A stretch of DNA of 64,000 nt from Arachidicoccus rhizosphaerae (GTDB taxonomy: Bacteria; Bacteroidota; Bacteroidia; Chitinophagales; Chitinophagaceae). Below are positions 17,291 through 25,590 of this stretch, one piece after another. The position numbers were made by a program, and so were the translations under genes. Position 1 is the stretch's first letter; the number at the start of each line of letters is the position of its first letter. The notes under the pieces are model-generated. The model did no database searches. It had not been told where the DNA came from and saw nothing but the letters and a program-made list of their open reading frames with translations. Location: NCBI RefSeq assembly GCF_900107765.1, contig NZ_FNQY01000005.1, positions 124,001 to 188,000 of the forward strand. Reading direction: 5' to 3'.

Positions 17291-19273
17291 CTACTCTTCT
17301 CCTTCCGGATAAATCCGCTTTAAATGCAGACTGCGGGTCGGAGAGACAATGAGCGGAAATTTCTCGACCTGGACATAGCTGGAGTCCAGTCCGAAGCCTT
17401 TTTCTTCTCCCAGCGATATCTTTTTAAGCCAGAAATAATAGCGCATGATGAGTTTTTCAAAGAAAGGCAGTTCATTGTCATTGGACAAGAATTTCTCAAG
17501 TACAACAAACTGAAAATCACCACTTATATTATTTCTTTCCAGACTCTCATACCGGCTGGTGATATTCACTTCCTTATTGGCATACAGCTCTTCCACCACC
17601 CTTTTCATCATCAGCTGGATTTTTTGTTCCACCCGGAAACCGAGCCTAAATTCCACCCGGATAATATCATTAGGGATGATATGTTCTACGATAAACTCCG
17701 TCGTATATGGATCATCCACAATATCTACGTGTACAAACCAATATATATCCGCTCTTTTGGGTTTGCGGTTCAGTATGGAGTAAATAATCTTATGTTCAAT
17801 CTCCTTAGGATTATTGGCGCTGGTCATGTACACCAGATGCGTGGAATACATGGGAATCGTCTTATCATTACTCAGTTCCTGAATCATGGGCACATAATGC
17901 TCCAGCCGGACAAACTCCACATAACGGTTTTTAATCTTACGGCTTCTGAACCAGACATACATAACGCCGAATAAAATCCCACCGACAATAATGGCCACAT
18001 AACCGCCATGAGGGAATTTATTCAGATTGGCGCCCAGAAAGGATAATTCAATCACCAGATACACCAGCAGATAAAGCGCTACCCATACCTTTTTAATCCT
18101 TTTGCCGATCAAATAATTGGCAAATAAAATAGAGGTGCTGATCATACAAAGGGTGATGGCAAGACCGTAGGCGGCTTCCATCTTGGAGGACTCCTGAAAA
18201 TGCAGCACGATGGCCAGACACCCGATCCAGAGCAAAGTATTAATTCCCGGAATATACACCTGTCCTTTTTCTTCCGAAGGATATTTAATCTTCATTTTAG
18301 GCCAGAGGTTCAGCCGGAGGGCTTCGGATATCAGGGTAAAGGACCCGGATATCAGTGCCTGCGAAGCAATGACCGCTGCCGCTGTGGCTATTAATATCCC
18401 TACCAGCCTGAAACTGTCGGGCATTACCGCAAAAAAAGGATTGCGGCCCAGATCCAGCTGTCCTTCTTTATACTGTGCCAGCAACCAGGACCCCTGTCCT
18501 AAATAATTCATTATCAGGCATATTTTAACGAACACCCAGGTTACATAGATGTTCTTTCTGCCGCAGTGCCCCAAGTCCGAGTAAAGCGCTTCCGCCCCGG
18601 TGGTACACAAAAATACGGCGCCCAGTAACCAGAAACCGCCCGGATAATCAATTAATAGCCGGATCGCGTAATAAGGATTAAATGCCTTCAGTACACCCAG
18701 ATTATCCATTAAATGGCTGCCGCCTAACAGGGCCATCATGACAAACCAGGCCAGCATAATGGGCCCGAACATCTTCCCGATATTATAGGTCCCGAACTGC
18801 TGCATGAAAAACAACACGCAAATAATCGACATCACGATTAATACGATCATTTCCCGGGTGATGCCGGCAAAAGCGGGTATCAGCTCCAGCCCTTCAATAG
18901 CGGAAGTAACGGTTACCGGCGGCGTAATGATGCCATCGGCTAATAGTGCGGCGCCTCCGATCATGGCAGGTACGACCAGCCATTTCTTTTGTCGTCTTAC
19001 CAGTGCATATAAACTAAAAATGCCGCCTTCACCTCTGTTGTCAGCACGTAAAGTCAGCACTACATATTTAATGGTTGTCTGAAGGGTCAGTGTCCAGATA
19101 ATACAGGAAATGCCCCCTATAATCAGTTCAGGAAATCTTCCCGAAGGTATCAGATCATGGTTTAGAATGGCCTTTAATACATACAACGGAGAAGTTCCGA
19201 TATCTCCATAGATGATCCCCAGGGCTATCACAAGGCCAGCTAAAGAAACCTTGTTGATATTATTTTTACTCAT
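17291..19273 (-). CDS. kup: Kup-type potassium uptake permease
   Basis: 660 residues, normal Kup length. The signature IYGDIGTSPLYVLKAI (about 21-36) is in the first helix; about twelve transmembrane helices follow to roughly residue 440, with GAEALYSDLGHCGRKNI and SGSFTLISEALRLNLWP as further landmarks, and a C-terminal cytoplasmic domain of about 200 residues with HLVYMTSANNPKEIEHKI. Kup carries K+ into the cell with protons. It has its own minus-strand promoter candidate at 19331-19364 and is divergent from the DUF6427 gene. Confidence 0.95.
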   Translation of the reverse strand: MSKNNINKVSLAGLVIALGIIYGDIGTSPLYVLKAILNHDLIPSGRFPELIIGGISCIIWTLTLQTTIKYVVLTLRADNRGEGGIFSLYALVRRQKKWLVVPAMIGGAALLADGIITPPVTVTSAIEGLELIPAFAGITREMIVLIVMSIICVLFFMQQFGTYNIGKMFGPIMLAWFVMMALLGGSHLMDNLGVLKAFNPYYAIRLLIDYPGGFWLLGAVFLCTTGAEALYSDLGHCGRKNIYVTWVFVKICLIMNYLGQGSWLLAQYKEGQLDLGRNPFFAVMPDSFRLVGILIATAAAVIASQALISGSFTLISEALRLNLWPKMKIKYPSEEKGQVYIPGINTLLWIGCLAIVLHFQESSKMEAAYGLAITLCMISTSILFANYLIGKRIKKVWVALYLLVYLVIELSFLGANLNKFPHGGYVAIIVGGILFGVMYVWFRSRKIKNRYVEFVRLEHYVPMIQELSNDKTIPMYSTHLVYMTSANNPKEIEHKIIYSILNRKPKRADIYWFVHVDIVDDPYTTEFIVEHIIPNDIIRVEFRLGFRVEQKIQLMMKRVVEELYANKEVNITSRYESLERNNISGDFQFVVLEKFLSNDNELPFFEKLIMRYYFWLKKISLGEEKGFGLDSSYVQVEKFPLIVSPTRSLHLKRIYPEGEE

Positions 19274-19330
19274 GTGGTTATACCTTACTGAATAATTTAT
19301 TTGCCGTCAGCAAAATATGCTGACAAACGG

Positions 19331-19364
19331 CAAAAATACAAAACCGTTTTCAATTATCGGCCAA
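19331..19364 (-). promoter_or_regulatory. Promoter of kup
   Basis: Minus-strand TATTTTTG (19331-19338) fits TAnnTTTG, with TTG at 19362-19364 (23-bp spacer), 58 bp before the kup ATG. Confidence 0.45.
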
Positions 19365-19438
19365 TTTGATACTCACAACCGTTTGTTTTAGACAAGATAA
19401 TTTATTGTCCCTGAACGGGTGAGTTGGGTTGCATAAGC

Positions 19439-19446
19439 TATATTTG
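19439..19446 (+). promoter_or_regulatory. -7 element upstream of the DUF6427 gene
   Basis: TATATTTG, a perfect TAnnTTTG match, 21 bp before the GTG start. No well-spaced TTG was found. Confidence 0.45.
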
Positions 19447-19467
19447 CCCTTAAAAGAATGAATAACT

Positions 19468-20460
19468 GTGGTTAGCCTCTTTAAAGAAAAAACCAGTATC
19501 GGCGTATTTAGATTAATGCTGCTCAGTGTAGTGGTGCATGCAAAATTTTTCATCCACTCCCCCCAGGTAGTGGTATCGACAGATAACATGCTGCTGGCAC
19601 CGCTTTTGAAATATATCATAGACTGGCCGACATTAGTGCTGGCCATGATTTACCATGCGCTGATAGTCATTCAGGCACTCCGGCTCAATTATATACTGGG
19701 CAATCATAAGCTCTTTGCCCATACTAATTTTACGGTAGCCATGTGTTATATATTATTCACTGGCTTACTTCCACAGTGGTGTGTCATCAGTGAAGCCCTG
19801 GTCATTAATATTTTAATCATCTGGCTAATTCATTTACTCTGCCAGCTTTACCATACGGCAAAAGCGGGAGCCGTCGTATTTAATATCGGACTGGTAACCG
19901 GTATTGCCATCTTACTTTATCCACCGGCCTATCCGCTGATTCTAATCATGCTGATCGGCATCATGATTATTCGTCCCTTCAAATTTACCCAGTTAATCAC
20001 TTATATCATCGGAACCGCACTCCCGCTTTATTTTCTGGGCGCCTATTTATATTTTTTTGACCAGTTCAGTCATGTACAGCTCTATCTGCCAAGGCTCGGT
20101 CTGTATAAACTGGACCTCAGTCAAAAAGGCACTTTAATCGGCTGTTTTTCCCTGATACTGATCTGTGTGATCGGCGGTTTCTCTTATCTGCAGGCTAACA
20201 TGCATAAGTTATTGATCCTGGCTAGAAAATGCTGGATTATTCTGTTTTTAATGGTGCTGTTTTTTATCCCCGCCCCCTTTACCCTGGCGGGTGCCGGCTG
20301 GGCGGCAGCCCTGCTGCTGATGCCGGCTGCAGCCGCTATCGCCGGCAATTTATTTTATTATAACCAGCAAAAAGTCATCTTAGCGGTTCTTTTCTGGCTG
20401 CTGATATTTTCCGCATGGTTTTACTCCTTTAACGGCTGGGCCTTATTACCTAAAACATAA
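19468..20460 (+). CDS. DUF6427 family membrane protein
   Basis: 330 residues, polytopic, about ten hydrophobic helices. The segment VVFNIGLVTGIAILLYPPAY followed by MLIGIMIIRPFKFTQLITYI is the part I recognise from the Bacteroidota-only DUF6427 family. It starts with GTG at 19468; the only nearby ATG (19458) is out of frame and stops at once. No function is known. Its reading direction and 198-bp gap to purQ allow, but do not prove, a common transcript; purQ has its own -7 element. Confidence 0.75.
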   Translation: MVSLFKEKTSIGVFRLMLLSVVVHAKFFIHSPQVVVSTDNMLLAPLLKYIIDWPTLVLAMIYHALIVIQALRLNYILGNHKLFAHTNFTVAMCYILFTGLLPQWCVISEALVINILIIWLIHLLCQLYHTAKAGAVVFNIGLVTGIAILLYPPAYPLILIMLIGIMIIRPFKFTQLITYIIGTALPLYFLGAYLYFFDQFSHVQLYLPRLGLYKLDLSQKGTLIGCFSLILICVIGGFSYLQANMHKLLILARKCWIILFLMVLFFIPAPFTLAGAGWAAALLLMPAAAAIAGNLFYYNQQKVILAVLFWLLIFSAWFYSFNGWALLPKT

Positions 20461-20519
20461 TTTTTATATTTACCCCGCTAATAAGAAGCAGCGCACTCGG
20501 TAAATACCCTGAAATCTTT

Positions 20520-20527
20520 TAACTTTG
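20520..20527 (+). promoter_or_regulatory. -7 element upstream of purQ
   Basis: TAACTTTG matches TAnnTTTG; the leader to the purQ ATG would be about 130 nt and contains a small TCAGC/GCTGA hairpin. I do not recognise a purine riboswitch core in it. Confidence 0.4.
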
Positions 20528-20658
20528 CACGCGAGCATCAGCGGAGCTGCTGACCCGAGTTAAACCCAAGGTTGTTTAAGGCAGCCGAAGACCGCACCTC
20601 GTCCGGCAAACAGCGTCCTGATAACTCAATCATTACGTTTAAACTTAAAAATTCTACA

Positions 20659-21318
20659 ATGAAATTTGGAGTAGTAGTATTCCCCGGATCTAACTGTGAT
20701 CACGATATGCTGGATGCCTTGCAAAATGACCTGAATAAAGAAGTCAGGGCACTCTGGCACAAGGATAAATCCCTGGACGGGTTTACTACAGAGGACTGCA
20801 TTGTACTACCCGGAGGCTTTTCCTTTGGTGACTATCTGCGTTGCGGTGCCATCGCCCGCTTCAGCCCTATGATGCAAAGCGTGATAGAATTTGCCGCAAA
20901 AGGCGGTAAAGTCCTGGGCGTTTGTAACGGATTCCAGATTCTTTGTGAGAGCCACCTGCTGCCAGGTGTACTGACCATGAATGCGCATCGTCAGTTTGTC
21001 TGCAAGAACAATTACCTGAAAACCCCGGGCGGAGAACCGCTGCTGATCCCGGTGGCACATGGCGACGGCCGTTTCCAGGCAGATGAAAAGACGCTGGATG
21101 AGCTGGAAGCCAATAATCAGGTATTATTCTATTATTGTGATGAGCAGGGTAATGTGGTAGAATCCGCCAACCCGAACGGCGCTGTCAGAAATATTGCCGG
21201 TATCAGAAATAAAGAAGGAAATGTATTTGGGATGATGCCCCACCCGGAAAGAGCAGTTTCTGCTACCCTGGGCAATGAAGACGGAAAAAAAGTATTTGAA
21301 CTGCTCGGCTTGCTTTAA
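20659..21318 (+). CDS. purQ: Phosphoribosylformylglycinamidine synthase, glutaminase subunit
   Basis: 219 residues from the ATG at 20659 (MKFGVVVFPGSNCDHD). The frame is open 29 codons upstream, but those residues are not part of the family. PurQ releases ammonia from glutamine for FGAM synthase in purine synthesis. The glutaminase triad is visible: the nucleophile Cys in GVCNGFQIL (about 87) and His/Glu in the C-terminal MMPHPERAV. It is a stand-alone subunit, so purL and purS should be elsewhere. A hairpin terminator follows about 100 bp downstream. Confidence 0.93.
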   Translation: MKFGVVVFPGSNCDHDMLDALQNDLNKEVRALWHKDKSLDGFTTEDCIVLPGGFSFGDYLRCGAIARFSPMMQSVIEFAAKGGKVLGVCNGFQILCESHLLPGVLTMNAHRQFVCKNNYLKTPGGEPLLIPVAHGDGRFQADEKTLDELEANNQVLFYYCDEQGNVVESANPNGAVRNIAGIRNKEGNVFGMMPHPERAVSATLGNEDGKKVFELLGLL

Positions 21319-21420
21319 AGGAAAATGAGCGGCAGCATCTGCAAAAGCTGCCGTCCCCTGATAAATGGACAGGAAAGTCTATAAATGATTTAGATGAGAC
21401 GGGACAAAGACGGTTCCGTT

Positions 21421-21451
21421 AATGATAGCCCGCCATAAGCGGGCTATCATT
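21421..21451 (+). terminator. Terminator after purQ
   Basis: Perfect 13-nt arms (21421-21433 and 21439-21451, core GATAGCCCGC) with a 5-nt loop. The T tract is short (ATTT), so part of its role could be mRNA 3' end protection. Confidence 0.65.
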
Positions 21452-21550
21452 ATTTACAAATACGGTAATTTTCAGATACTTATATCAGAATAAGTAAAAA
21501 TTAGGATTTTACTTAACGTCAGCCGGACCTTCCTATTAAACAAGTTTGAC

Positions 21551-21614
21551 TATCTTTGGTCTATAATTTATCTACGCCTGCATGGCAGGAATTTACCCAT
21601 TGGCAAATTCCTGC
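21551..21614 (+). promoter_or_regulatory. Promoter element and leader hairpin of the DsbD-alpha gene
   Basis: TATCTTTG (21551-21558) is a perfect -7 element. The leader then forms a hairpin with 10-nt perfect arms, GCAGGAATTT (21585-21594) and AAATTCCTGC (21605-21614). The ATG follows at 21664. The hairpin has no T tract, so it is not a plain terminator. The rest of the 345-bp gap after purQ is AT-rich with nothing else seen. Confidence 0.45.
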
Positions 21615-21663
21615 ATATGAATGGATTAGATGATAAGACAATGTAATTTTTTAAAACGAAACA

Positions 21664-22116
21664 ATGATGAAAAAATTAACAGCAACACTTGTACTGGCTT
21701 TTATGGCTGTCCTTAGCTTCGCCCAGCAGTCCCCTGTAAAATGGACTTCTTCAGCCGAGAAAGTAGACGCAGGTCAGTATAAAGTGACGATTACTGCCTC
21801 CGTTCCTGCCCCCTGGCATATTTATTCCCAAAACATAGGCGATGGCGGGCCCGTGCCGACAAGTTTCTCCTTTACTAAAAACCCACTGGTAACCCTGGTA
21901 GGCAAAACAAAGGAATCTGGTAAAATGCAGACGGTTCATGACAAGAACTTCGACATGGACGTAAAATATTATGCCGATAAAGTGAGTTTTACTCAGATTG
22001 TAAAGGTCAAAGGCGGTGTTAAGACCAACCTTGCCGGAGAAGTAAATTATATGGTATGTAATGACCATGAATGTCTGCCTCCCAGCAGTTCCAAATTCTC
22101 CGTCGCGCTTAAATAA
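21664..22116 (+). CDS. Stand-alone DsbD-alpha (nDsbD-like) periplasmic protein
   Basis: 150 residues with a signal peptide (1-20, ending LSFAQQ). The remainder is the immunoglobulin-like N-terminal domain of DsbD: APWHIYSQ and GPVPTSFSF near the middle, and a redox pair Cys132/Cys137 in VCNDHECLPP near the end. In DsbD this domain passes electrons from the membrane part to periplasmic partners. It precedes, with its own terminator between, a full-length DsbD whose matching domain lacks these cysteines, so this small protein may act as its redox partner. Alternative start one codon downstream (ATG ATG). Confidence 0.75.
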   Translation: MMKKLTATLVLAFMAVLSFAQQSPVKWTSSAEKVDAGQYKVTITASVPAPWHIYSQNIGDGGPVPTSFSFTKNPLVTLVGKTKESGKMQTVHDKNFDMDVKYYADKVSFTQIVKVKGGVKTNLAGEVNYMVCNDHECLPPSSSKFSVALK

Positions 22117-22174
22117 TAGCCAAACCACTTAGTATCTCCCAGGAAACCCGAGATACCCTTTAAATTATAATTTT

Positions 22175-22210
22175 AAGGTTTGTTCGTAAGCTATACGGAC
22201 AAACCTTTTT
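22175..22210 (+). terminator. Terminator after the DsbD-alpha gene
   Basis: AAGGTTTGTTCG (22175-22186) pairs with CGGACAAACCTT (22196-22207; one G-T pair), followed by a T tract. Confidence 0.75.
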
Positions 22211-22331
22211 AATTTTGTGGCATAATCAATAAGCAAGCACTGGCACAAGTGTGATGAATTATCATAAATTATTCAGACCTTGCCAACTGTACAAGGTAAA
22301 CAGACTTCATATTATATAGATCTTACAATTT

Positions 22332-24383
22332 ATGCGTACATACATTTTATTTTTCCTGCTGCTGTTAAGCGTCGGTCTAAGCGGTGCAGTATTGGCCCAG
22401 AACTCCGGTCAGCAGCCCGTTGCGTTTTCCACATCGGTCCTCAGAAACAGCGATTCAACTGCCATTTTACAGATAAAAGCTGTCATCAGCAAAGGCAATA
22501 TGCTGATGAGCACCCGTAAATTTTCCACAGAGGATGCCTTTATATCTACCCTGACGCTGGACAGTTCTCTCAAAGCATTCCTTAATACGGCAGATACGGT
22601 GACGGAAAAAGGCAATCTGCAATCTGTAGACGCCCCGGATTTAGGCAGTACACTACATTATTATACAGACAGCGCCGTTTTTGAACTTCCCCTGCATATC
22701 GCTTCCACCCAGGAAGCCACTTTTACCGGCAACTTTACCTGGCTCGCAAAAAATAAAGATGAATTCCCCAGCGGGGAATATGCTTTTGTAGCCCCTTTAA
22801 AAAAAGGCGGTGCCATTCAGAAGGCCAACCAGGGAACGCAGCAGCCTCAGGTAGCCGCCGCTGCTAGTAGTGACATCAACCCGGAAGGATCTTTGCTGAA
22901 GATATTCTGGGTCGGACTAATAGCAGGGCTGATTGCGGTATTCACTCCTTGCGTATTCCCGTTGATCCCGGTGACGGTCAGCTTCTTTTTAAAACGCAGC
23001 AGCAGTAAATCTGAAGGCATCCGCAATGCGCTTATCTATTCTGTCTCTATTATATTAATTTATACCGTTCCCACTTTTATACTGACAAAAGTATTCGGGG
23101 ATGATATTATGTATACCATCGCTACGAGCGCTATCGCCAATCTTTTGTTTTTTGCCATTTTTGTCATCTTCGCCATCTCCTTTTTTGGCGGGTTTGAACT
23201 GACGCTACCCAGTAGCTGGGCTACTAAGGCGGACAAAAAAGCCAGTGGCGGCGGTATGATTGGCATATTCTTTATGGCGCTCACCCTGGTCATCGTTTCT
23301 TTTTCCTGCACAGGTCCCTTTGTCGGCAGCCTGCTGGCACAGGTAAGTACAGCCAGCTCCGCCCACGCCGGCTCTGCGGCCGTCATCGGCATGCTGGGAC
23401 TAAGCGCCGGACTGGCGATTCCCTTTTCTTTATTTGCCTTTTTCCCGACGCTGCTGCATGTGCTGCCCAAAAGCGGCGGTTGGCTGAACAGTGTGAAAGT
23501 CGTTTTTGGCTTTATCGAACTGGCCTTGGCGATGAAGTTTTTATCCATGGTTGATCAGATCTACGGATGGCACCTGCTGGATCGAGAAATCTTCCTGGCC
23601 ATCTGGATCGTGCTTTCGCTGTTGACCGGTTTTTATCTGCTGGGAAAACTCAAGTTCTCCCACGACAGCGAGCTTAAATTTATCAGCATTCCCAGACTGT
23701 TTTTCGCTATTATCTTTCTTACTTTCGGGATGTATCTTATACCCGGCATGTGGGGCGCTCCACTTAAGGCCATGAGCGGCCTGCTGCCTCCGGTAACTAC
23801 GCAGGATTTTGACCTGAACGCCCTGCAGTATAAAATTGATGGTGCCTCAACCAGTGCAGGCGCCTCCGGCAGCTCGGATACCGCTCATTTTAACAGTGCC
23901 CGTCCGGCGGCGCCAAAACTTTACACCGATAAGCTGCACGTACCTTTCGGACTGAGTGCCTATTATGATCTCAATGAAGGACTGGCCGCGGCCAAAATCC
24001 TTCATAAACCTGTCATGCTGGACTTTACGGGGCATTCCTGTACCAACTGCCGTAAAATGGAAAACGAAGTCTGGAGTGATCCAAAAGTGCTGAGCCGGAT
24101 TAAAAATGATTTTGTCCTGGTCAGCCTCTTTGTGGATGAGCCTTCCAGCCTGCCGGTAGATCAGCAGTATACGGATAAAAACGGTAAATACATCTCAACC
24201 GTGGGCGATAAGAATAAAGACTATGAGATTTCTACCTTTGGCGTTCTGGTACAACCGCTTTACATGTTCCTGGATGAAAATGGCAAACCCTTATCCATGG
24301 AGCATTACGGATATGACGCCAATATTGATAAATTCATCAAGCATTTGGATGAAATGAAAGCTGCCTTTGCCGCGGGCAAGTAA
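22332..24383 (+). CDS. dsbD: Protein-disulfide reductase, DsbD family
   Basis: 683 residues. Signal peptide (1-23), an N-terminal DsbD-alpha-like domain (about 25-160), a transmembrane CcdA-like core of about eight helices (190-475) with the membrane cysteines Cys207 (TPCVFPLIP) and Cys326 (SFSCTGPFVG), and a C-terminal thioredoxin domain with the CTNC site (Cys570, Cys573). It should carry electrons from cytoplasmic thioredoxin to the periplasm. The alpha-like domain has no cysteine at all: the positions matching the redox pair are Lys140 and Phe145. The neighbouring small protein at 21.7 kb keeps that pair. Confidence 0.9.
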   Translation: MRTYILFFLLLLSVGLSGAVLAQNSGQQPVAFSTSVLRNSDSTAILQIKAVISKGNMLMSTRKFSTEDAFISTLTLDSSLKAFLNTADTVTEKGNLQSVDAPDLGSTLHYYTDSAVFELPLHIASTQEATFTGNFTWLAKNKDEFPSGEYAFVAPLKKGGAIQKANQGTQQPQVAAAASSDINPEGSLLKIFWVGLIAGLIAVFTPCVFPLIPVTVSFFLKRSSSKSEGIRNALIYSVSIILIYTVPTFILTKVFGDDIMYTIATSAIANLLFFAIFVIFAISFFGGFELTLPSSWATKADKKASGGGMIGIFFMALTLVIVSFSCTGPFVGSLLAQVSTASSAHAGSAAVIGMLGLSAGLAIPFSLFAFFPTLLHVLPKSGGWLNSVKVVFGFIELALAMKFLSMVDQIYGWHLLDREIFLAIWIVLSLLTGFYLLGKLKFSHDSELKFISIPRLFFAIIFLTFGMYLIPGMWGAPLKAMSGLLPPVTTQDFDLNALQYKIDGASTSAGASGSSDTAHFNSARPAAPKLYTDKLHVPFGLSAYYDLNEGLAAAKILHKPVMLDFTGHSCTNCRKMENEVWSDPKVLSRIKNDFVLVSLFVDEPSSLPVDQQYTDKNGKYISTVGDKNKDYEISTFGVLVQPLYMFLDENGKPLSMEHYGYDANIDKFIKHLDEMKAAFAAGK

Positions 24384-24419
24384 GCCTTTCAAAAGTTTGT
24401 ATTGATCCTGGAAGCCTTC

Positions 24420-24462
24420 GGTACTCAGCCACTTCATAAGCGTGGCTGAGTACCGATTTTTT
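24420..24462 (+). terminator. Terminator after dsbD
   Basis: Perfect 13-nt arms (GGTACTCAGCCAC, 24420-24432; complement 24442-24454) followed by TTTTTT. Separates dsbD from the converging TraB/GumN gene. Confidence 0.85.
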
Positions 24463-24468
24463 GTTGCC

Positions 24469-25446
24469 TTACAGATTTCCTGCGGCCTGCAGCATAACAG
24501 CTCTGACGGTATAACCCGCATGACGTAACTGTTCAATCAACCCTGTTTGGAGTTTCAGGTGATCAAGGCCTACTGCAATCAGACATTTTTGCGTTCTTAG
24601 TAAAGCCGGGAGCTTCTGTATCCAGTTTTGATTCCTCAACAACACGCCTCCATAATCACCTCCTGTGGCTGTCTGCTGGTCCAGATAATAATAAATCAGG
24701 GGCTGCAGATACGCATCCGCCGGATATAAAGCAAGGTGCGTATCCTGATCCTTTTTCACGGGCATACGCTGTATGCTGTCTGGCTCCCGGATTTTAGCAG
24801 CCATCCATTTAATAGCCTTTTGATCAGAAATACCCTTGCGTATCACCTCAGAGGCTTCGGCAGGGCTTTCAAGCCCCATATATTTTTTGTTTCGCTTTCT
24901 GGCCTCCTGGAGTAGGCCCTCATCCATTGATACCTGATTATTTTCAGACTGGTTTATCGCTGCATCCAGCATGGGTAGCGCCAGCACCAAGAGCTGTGGC
25001 CTCATTTTAATCAGGTTATCCACCACTGTTGTATTGCCATCTGATTTTGAAAGAATATACTTTTTGAGTTGATTAAACAACTGACCGGTCATAAGAGATC
25101 CGACGGTACTGTCTGTTCCCTGAAAAGTCAGCACTTGGTCGTCCACGCCACCGGAACTGCCTTCAGGCGAAGCATGTTCTTCAACCAACAACTCCACCAT
25201 TGACAAGATTGAATCTATCTGAGGAAACCTGGAAATCAACGTATCGTAACTGATATTATGTGCAGTACCCAGTAAATAAGAGCTCCCTTGCAATCCACCC
25301 CCTTTGATTTCCCATAAAATCGCATGGGTAGCCTGCTGAACCTGCAAGCCAGGCAAGGAATCCTCCTGTTGTACCTGGTCAGCCTGAGCGTAACCATACG
25401 TGTACAGGGTGAGCATAAGTAGTAAAAGCCGGGCTTTTTTTAGCAT
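24469..25446 (-). CDS. TraB/GumN family protein
   Basis: 325 residues with a signal peptide (about 1-20, ...TYGYAQA). The TraB/GumN pattern is visible: ILWEIKGGGLQGSSYLLGTAH (46-66, with the conserved GTxH), VELLVEEHASPEG in the first third, KYMGLESPAEA in the centre and CLIAVGLDHLKLQTGLIEQL near the end (conserved GxxHL). These proteins share a fold with Tiki-type metalloproteases, so a secreted or periplasmic peptidase role is possible but unproven. It is a single gene. Confidence 0.85.
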   Translation of the reverse strand: MLKKARLLLLMLTLYTYGYAQADQVQQEDSLPGLQVQQATHAILWEIKGGGLQGSSYLLGTAHNISYDTLISRFPQIDSILSMVELLVEEHASPEGSSGGVDDQVLTFQGTDSTVGSLMTGQLFNQLKKYILSKSDGNTTVVDNLIKMRPQLLVLALPMLDAAINQSENNQVSMDEGLLQEARKRNKKYMGLESPAEASEVIRKGISDQKAIKWMAAKIREPDSIQRMPVKKDQDTHLALYPADAYLQPLIYYYLDQQTATGGDYGGVLLRNQNWIQKLPALLRTQKCLIAVGLDHLKLQTGLIEQLRHAGYTVRAVMLQAAGNL

Positions 25447-25496
25447 AGGATAAATATAATAAAATCCGACAAAAAAAAGACCTACCCCTACATAAC

Positions 25497-25551
25497 AATA
25501 AGAGCGGCTGACTGTAATTATACAGCTGGCCGCTCTTATTGTGCTTTTTTT
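25497..25551. terminator. Hairpin terminator between carB-like and TraB genes
   Basis: AATAAGAGCGGC (25497-25508) pairs with GCCGCTCTTATT (25529-25540), and an inner CTGTA/TACAG stem extends it. T-rich on the plus side (25545-25551); on the minus side a T run comes only about 20 nt later. It lies about 50 bp past the carB-like stop, so it would end that transcript. Confidence 0.6.
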
Positions 25552-25590
25552 ATACTTTATAGCCGGATGCTATCTACTATTTATTTGTGC

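Noticed and set aside
20461-20658. Purine riboswitch ahead of purQ
   Set aside because: The leader has only a small hairpin and none of the conserved purine-aptamer blocks.
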